A DNA stretch of 16,351 nucleotides, taken from contig JAGWRQ010000025.1 of the NCBI GenBank assembly GCA_028869615.1, positions 1-16,351 of the forward strand, given 5' to 3'. The stretch comes from Candidatus Methylomirabilota bacterium (GTDB taxonomy: Bacteria > Methylomirabilota > Methylomirabilia > Methylomirabilales > Methylomirabilaceae). This document shows, piece after piece, positions 13,629 through 16,351 of the stretch. The notes below the pieces were generated by a model. That model made no database searches, was not told the origin of the DNA, and saw only the letters and a list, made by a program, of their open reading frames with translations. The number at the start of each line of letters is the position of its first letter. Position 1 is the first letter of the stretch. The position numbers were made by a program, and so were the translations under genes.

Positions 13629-16351
13629 ATGAACTATAAAGAGACGCTCAACCTGCCCACGACCGCCTTTCCGATGAAGGCGGATCTCCCTGTGCTCGAG
13701 CCCTCCATGCTTAAGCGGTGGGAAGCCTTGGGTCTGTATGACCGGCTCCGCGAGGTCCGAGCCGATCGGCAGGTCTGGATCCTCCACGACGGCCCCCCCT
13801 ATGCGAACGGCCACATTCATATCGGCCATGCGCTCAATAAGATCTTGAAGGACATCGTTGTCAAGTCGAAGTCGATGTTCGGCTGCAACACGGCCTATGT
13901 TCCGGGCTGGGATTGCCATGGGCTTCCGATCGAACACCAGGTCGATAAAAACCTGGGCAGCAAGAAGGCGGAGGTGTCGCTGGTCGAGAAGCGGCGGCTC
14001 TGCCGTGAGTACGCCGCCAGGTTTATCGACATTCAGCGGGAAGAGTTCAGGCGCCTCGGGGTCCTGGGCAACTGGTCGGATCCCTATCTCACCATGGATT
14101 ACAAGTACGAGGCGACGATTGTCCGTGAGCTGGGGAGGTTGTTCGGAACGGGTGCAGTCTATAAGGGAAAGAAGCCGGTTCACTGGTGCGCCTCATGCCG
14201 GACAGCCCTGGCTGAAGCCGAGGTCGAGTACGGCGATCATGCATCTCCGTCCATCTACGTCAAGTTCCCGCTCAATCCGGATGTCGCGGAGCGTCTGCCG
14301 GTGCTGCATGGCAAACGATCGTTCGTGGTGATCTGGACGACGACCCCGTGGACGCTGCCGGCCAATCTGGCTATCGCCGTACATCCGGACGCACTCTACG
14401 TGATTGTCGAATCTGGCAGTGAGTGTTTCATTGTTGCCAAAGAACGGCTGGAGGCTATGCTTGCAGCCGTAGGCCTGAAAGAGAGCCGGGTCGTCGAGGA
14501 AGTCCCCGGCCGCACGCTGGAAGGGCTCACGGCCAGACACCCTTGGATCGAACGATCCTCGAAGGTTGTGCTGGCCGACTATGTCACCATGGATCAGGGG
14601 ACAGGGTGTGTGCACACGGCGCCGGGGCACGGGGTCGAGGATTACGAGACCGGTCTTAGATACGGCCTCGATATCTACAACCCTGTCGACGCCGCAGGGC
14701 GGTTCGTCGCGGACCTGCCGCTTGTCGGCGGCCTGAGCGTCTGGAAAGCCAACAGCACGATCGTGGCGGAACTGCAGCGCCGGGGTCTGCTGCTGTCGCA
14801 GGCGCAAATCGAGCACTCCTATCCCCATTGCTGGCGGTGCAAACACCCGACGATCTTCCGGGCGACGGAGCAGTGGTTCATCGCCATGGACGCGGCGGTC
14901 CTCCCTGACGAGGGCGGCGGGCGGACCGGGCTGCGCGCCAAGGCCCTGGCGGAGATCAAGCAGGTCCGATGGATTCCCTCTTGGGGCGAGGACAGGATCA
15001 GCAATATGATCGCGTACCGCTCCGACTGGTGCATCTCGCGGCAACGAGCCTGGGGGGTCCCGATCGTCGCCTTCTACTGCACGCATTGCGGTCACATCCT
15101 GGCGGACCAGCGGCTTGCCGAGCATGTCGCCACTATGATCGAACGGGCTGGAGCGGACGTCTGGTACACGCAGGCGGCAGCGGATCTGCTTCCGCCCGGG
15201 ACCGCCTGTCCTAACTGTGAGAGGGTCGACTTCGAACAGGAACGCGACATTCTGGATGTCTGGTTCGATTCGGGCGTGAGCCACGCGGCCGTCCTCGCGG
15301 TCAGGTCCGACCAACGGTGGCCAGCCGACATGTACCTCGAGGGGAGCGATCAGCATCGGGGGTGGTTCCACAGCTCGCTGCTCACCGCAGTCGGAACCCG
15401 GGGACACGCGCCATATCGGGCGGTCCTGACCCACGGCTTCGTGGTGGACGGGGAAGGCAAGAAGATGTCCAAGTCCCTCGGCAACGTCGTGGCCCCCCAG
15501 GAGGTAATCGAACGGTACGGCGCCGAGATCCTTCGCCTGTGGGTGGCGGCCGAGGACTACCGCGACGATGTTCGAATCTCCGAGGAGATCTTGAAGCGGT
15601 TGGCTGAAGGGTATCGGCGCATCCGGAACACCTGTCGCTATCTGCTCGGCAACCTGTCCGACTTCCAGCCTGCTCAGGATGCGCTGCCGTTCAACGAACT
15701 CGATGAGATCGATCGGTTCATCCTGCACCGGCTGGGGCGGCTCACTGAGCGCTTGCGCCGGGCCTACGAGGACTATGAGTTTCACCTCCTCTACCATAGC
15801 CTACATAACTTCTGCGCCGTAGACCTGTCGGCCTTTTACCTGGATGTCCTGAAGGATCGGGTCTACACCTCCGCCCCCCGCTCCCGCGCCCGGCGTGCGG
15901 CCCAAACCTCGATGTATCAGATTCTTGACGCGCTCGTCAGACTCATGGCTCCGGTCCTCTCCTTCACTGCCGATGAGGTCTGGCAGGTGATGCCTAAGCA
16001 GGGCGGCGAGGTAGAGAGCGTACACCTTGCCGAATTCCCGCTCGTCCGATCCGATCTGTTGGACGAAACCCTTGAAGCCCGCTGGGACGTCTTGTTGTTC
16101 GTTCGGGATGAGGTGCTGAAAGCCCTCGAAGACGCACGCAAAGCTAAGCTCATCGGGACATCACTGGAGGCGCAGGTTGACCTCCTGGTCGAGCCCGCCT
16201 TGCTGCCGGTCCTCACCCAGTACGAGGCCGATCTACCGATGCTGTTCATCGTCTCGACTGTGAGCGTAGGGAGTCTGGCAGGGACGGAGGCGGCCGGAAA
16301 AAGGGTTGAGGTACGGGTAGGGCGAGCAGAGGGGGTCAAGTGCGCCCGCTG
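13629..16351 (+). CDS. ileS: Isoleucyl-tRNA synthetase (3' end beyond window)
   Basis: The frame is open for 907 codons from ATG 13629 to the edge. Class I synthetase: activates isoleucine with ATP, charges tRNA-Ile and hydrolyses mischarged Val-tRNA. The N-terminus MNYKETLNLPTTAFPMKADL is typical. HIGH is at 64-67 in NGHIHIGHALNK. The editing domain has WTTTPWTLPAN (236 on) and GTGCVHTAPGHGVED (324-338) with D338. A zinc-binding segment within the editing/catalytic region shows YCTHC and CPNC. KMSKS is at 612-616. The tRNA-binding C-terminal domain follows, and the sequence stops at KCAR, where the last zinc finger should begin, so roughly 20-40 residues are missing (usual length about 930-940). 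The ribosome binding site is weak (only AGAG next to the ATG). No stop or frameshift is visible. The 534-codon antisense frame is a shadow. Confidence 0.97.
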   Translation, partial: MNYKETLNLPTTAFPMKADLPVLEPSMLKRWEALGLYDRLREVRADRQVWILHDGPPYANGHIHIGHALNKILKDIVVKSKSMFGCNTAYVPGWDCHGLPIEHQVDKNLGSKKAEVSLVEKRRLCREYAARFIDIQREEFRRLGVLGNWSDPYLTMDYKYEATIVRELGRLFGTGAVYKGKKPVHWCASCRTALAEAEVEYGDHASPSIYVKFPLNPDVAERLPVLHGKRSFVVIWTTTPWTLPANLAIAVHPDALYVIVESGSECFIVAKERLEAMLAAVGLKESRVVEEVPGRTLEGLTARHPWIERSSKVVLADYVTMDQGTGCVHTAPGHGVEDYETGLRYGLDIYNPVDAAGRFVADLPLVGGLSVWKANSTIVAELQRRGLLLSQAQIEHSYPHCWRCKHPTIFRATEQWFIAMDAAVLPDEGGGRTGLRAKALAEIKQVRWIPSWGEDRISNMIAYRSDWCISRQRAWGVPIVAFYCTHCGHILADQRLAEHVATMIERAGADVWYTQAAADLLPPGTACPNCERVDFEQERDILDVWFDSGVSHAAVLAVRSDQRWPADMYLEGSDQHRGWFHSSLLTAVGTRGHAPYRAVLTHGFVVDGEGKKMSKSLGNVVAPQEVIERYGAEILRLWVAAEDYRDDVRISEEILKRLAEGYRRIRNTCRYLLGNLSDFQPAQDALPFNELDEIDRFILHRLGRLTERLRRAYEDYEFHLLYHSLHNFCAVDLSAFYLDVLKDRVYTSAPRSRARRAAQTSMYQILDALVRLMAPVLSFTADEVWQVMPKQGGEVESVHLAEFPLVRSDLLDETLEARWDVLLFVRDEVLKALEDARKAKLIGTSLEAQVDLLVEPALLPVLTQYEADLPMLFIVSTVSVGSLAGTEAAGKRVEVRVGRAEGVKCAR

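Noticed and set aside
14193..15797. Antisense open frame of 534 codons within ileS
   Set aside because: It lies opposite a clear synthetase with HIGH, KMSKS and editing motifs; its own sequence shows no family pattern. Long antisense frames are expected in high-G+C coding DNA.

Overview
The window is high-G+C bacterial chromosome from a Gram-negative, rod-shaped organism. It carries a complete mreB-mreC-mreD-mrdA-rodA cell-wall elongation cluster, a PpiD/SurA-like membrane-anchored periplasmic protein and a sigma-54-dependent regulator. The mix of genes and the protein style are reminiscent of the NC10 phylum (Candidatus Methylomirabilis and relatives). That placement is an inference from general resemblance and was not tested by any search.

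Bases 1-1590 (minus strand) form an accessory patch. From right to left it holds a VapB/VapC toxin-antitoxin operon with a palindrome in its control region, an orphan antitoxin-like gene of 86 codons, a 52-codon ORF that looks like the truncated N-terminus of a type I restriction R subunit, and the first 86 codons of what appears to be a large helicase-type protein running off the left edge. This looks like the decayed edge of a defence or mobile-gene island.

Bases 1650-4767 (minus strand) encode a two-component system: a soluble sensor histidine kinase (RsbRD-like helical domain, GAF, HisKA, HATPase) overlapping by 8 bases with an NtrC-type response regulator (receiver, AAA+ with intact GAFTGA, Fis-type HTH). 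Divergent from it at 4832 is a NUDIX hydrolase of the ADP-ribose pyrophosphatase type, with a good sigma-70-like promoter in the short space between. Bases 5438-7914 (minus strand) carry a short PpiD-like protein without a recognisable parvulin domain, a one-repeat TauE/SafE membrane protein and an alpha/beta hydrolase.

Bases 8132-13548 (plus strand) are the rod-shape operon: the MreB filament, MreC and MreD scaffold proteins, PBP2 transpeptidase and RodA glycosyltransferase. mreC/mreD and mreD/mrdA are coupled by 4-base ATGA overlaps. From 13629 to the right edge is ileS (isoleucyl-tRNA synthetase), cut just as its C-terminal zinc finger begins, with its own promoter-like sequence after rodA. 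No rRNA, tRNA, CRISPR array or complete insertion sequence was seen, and no stretch longer than about 220 bases lacks a gene.
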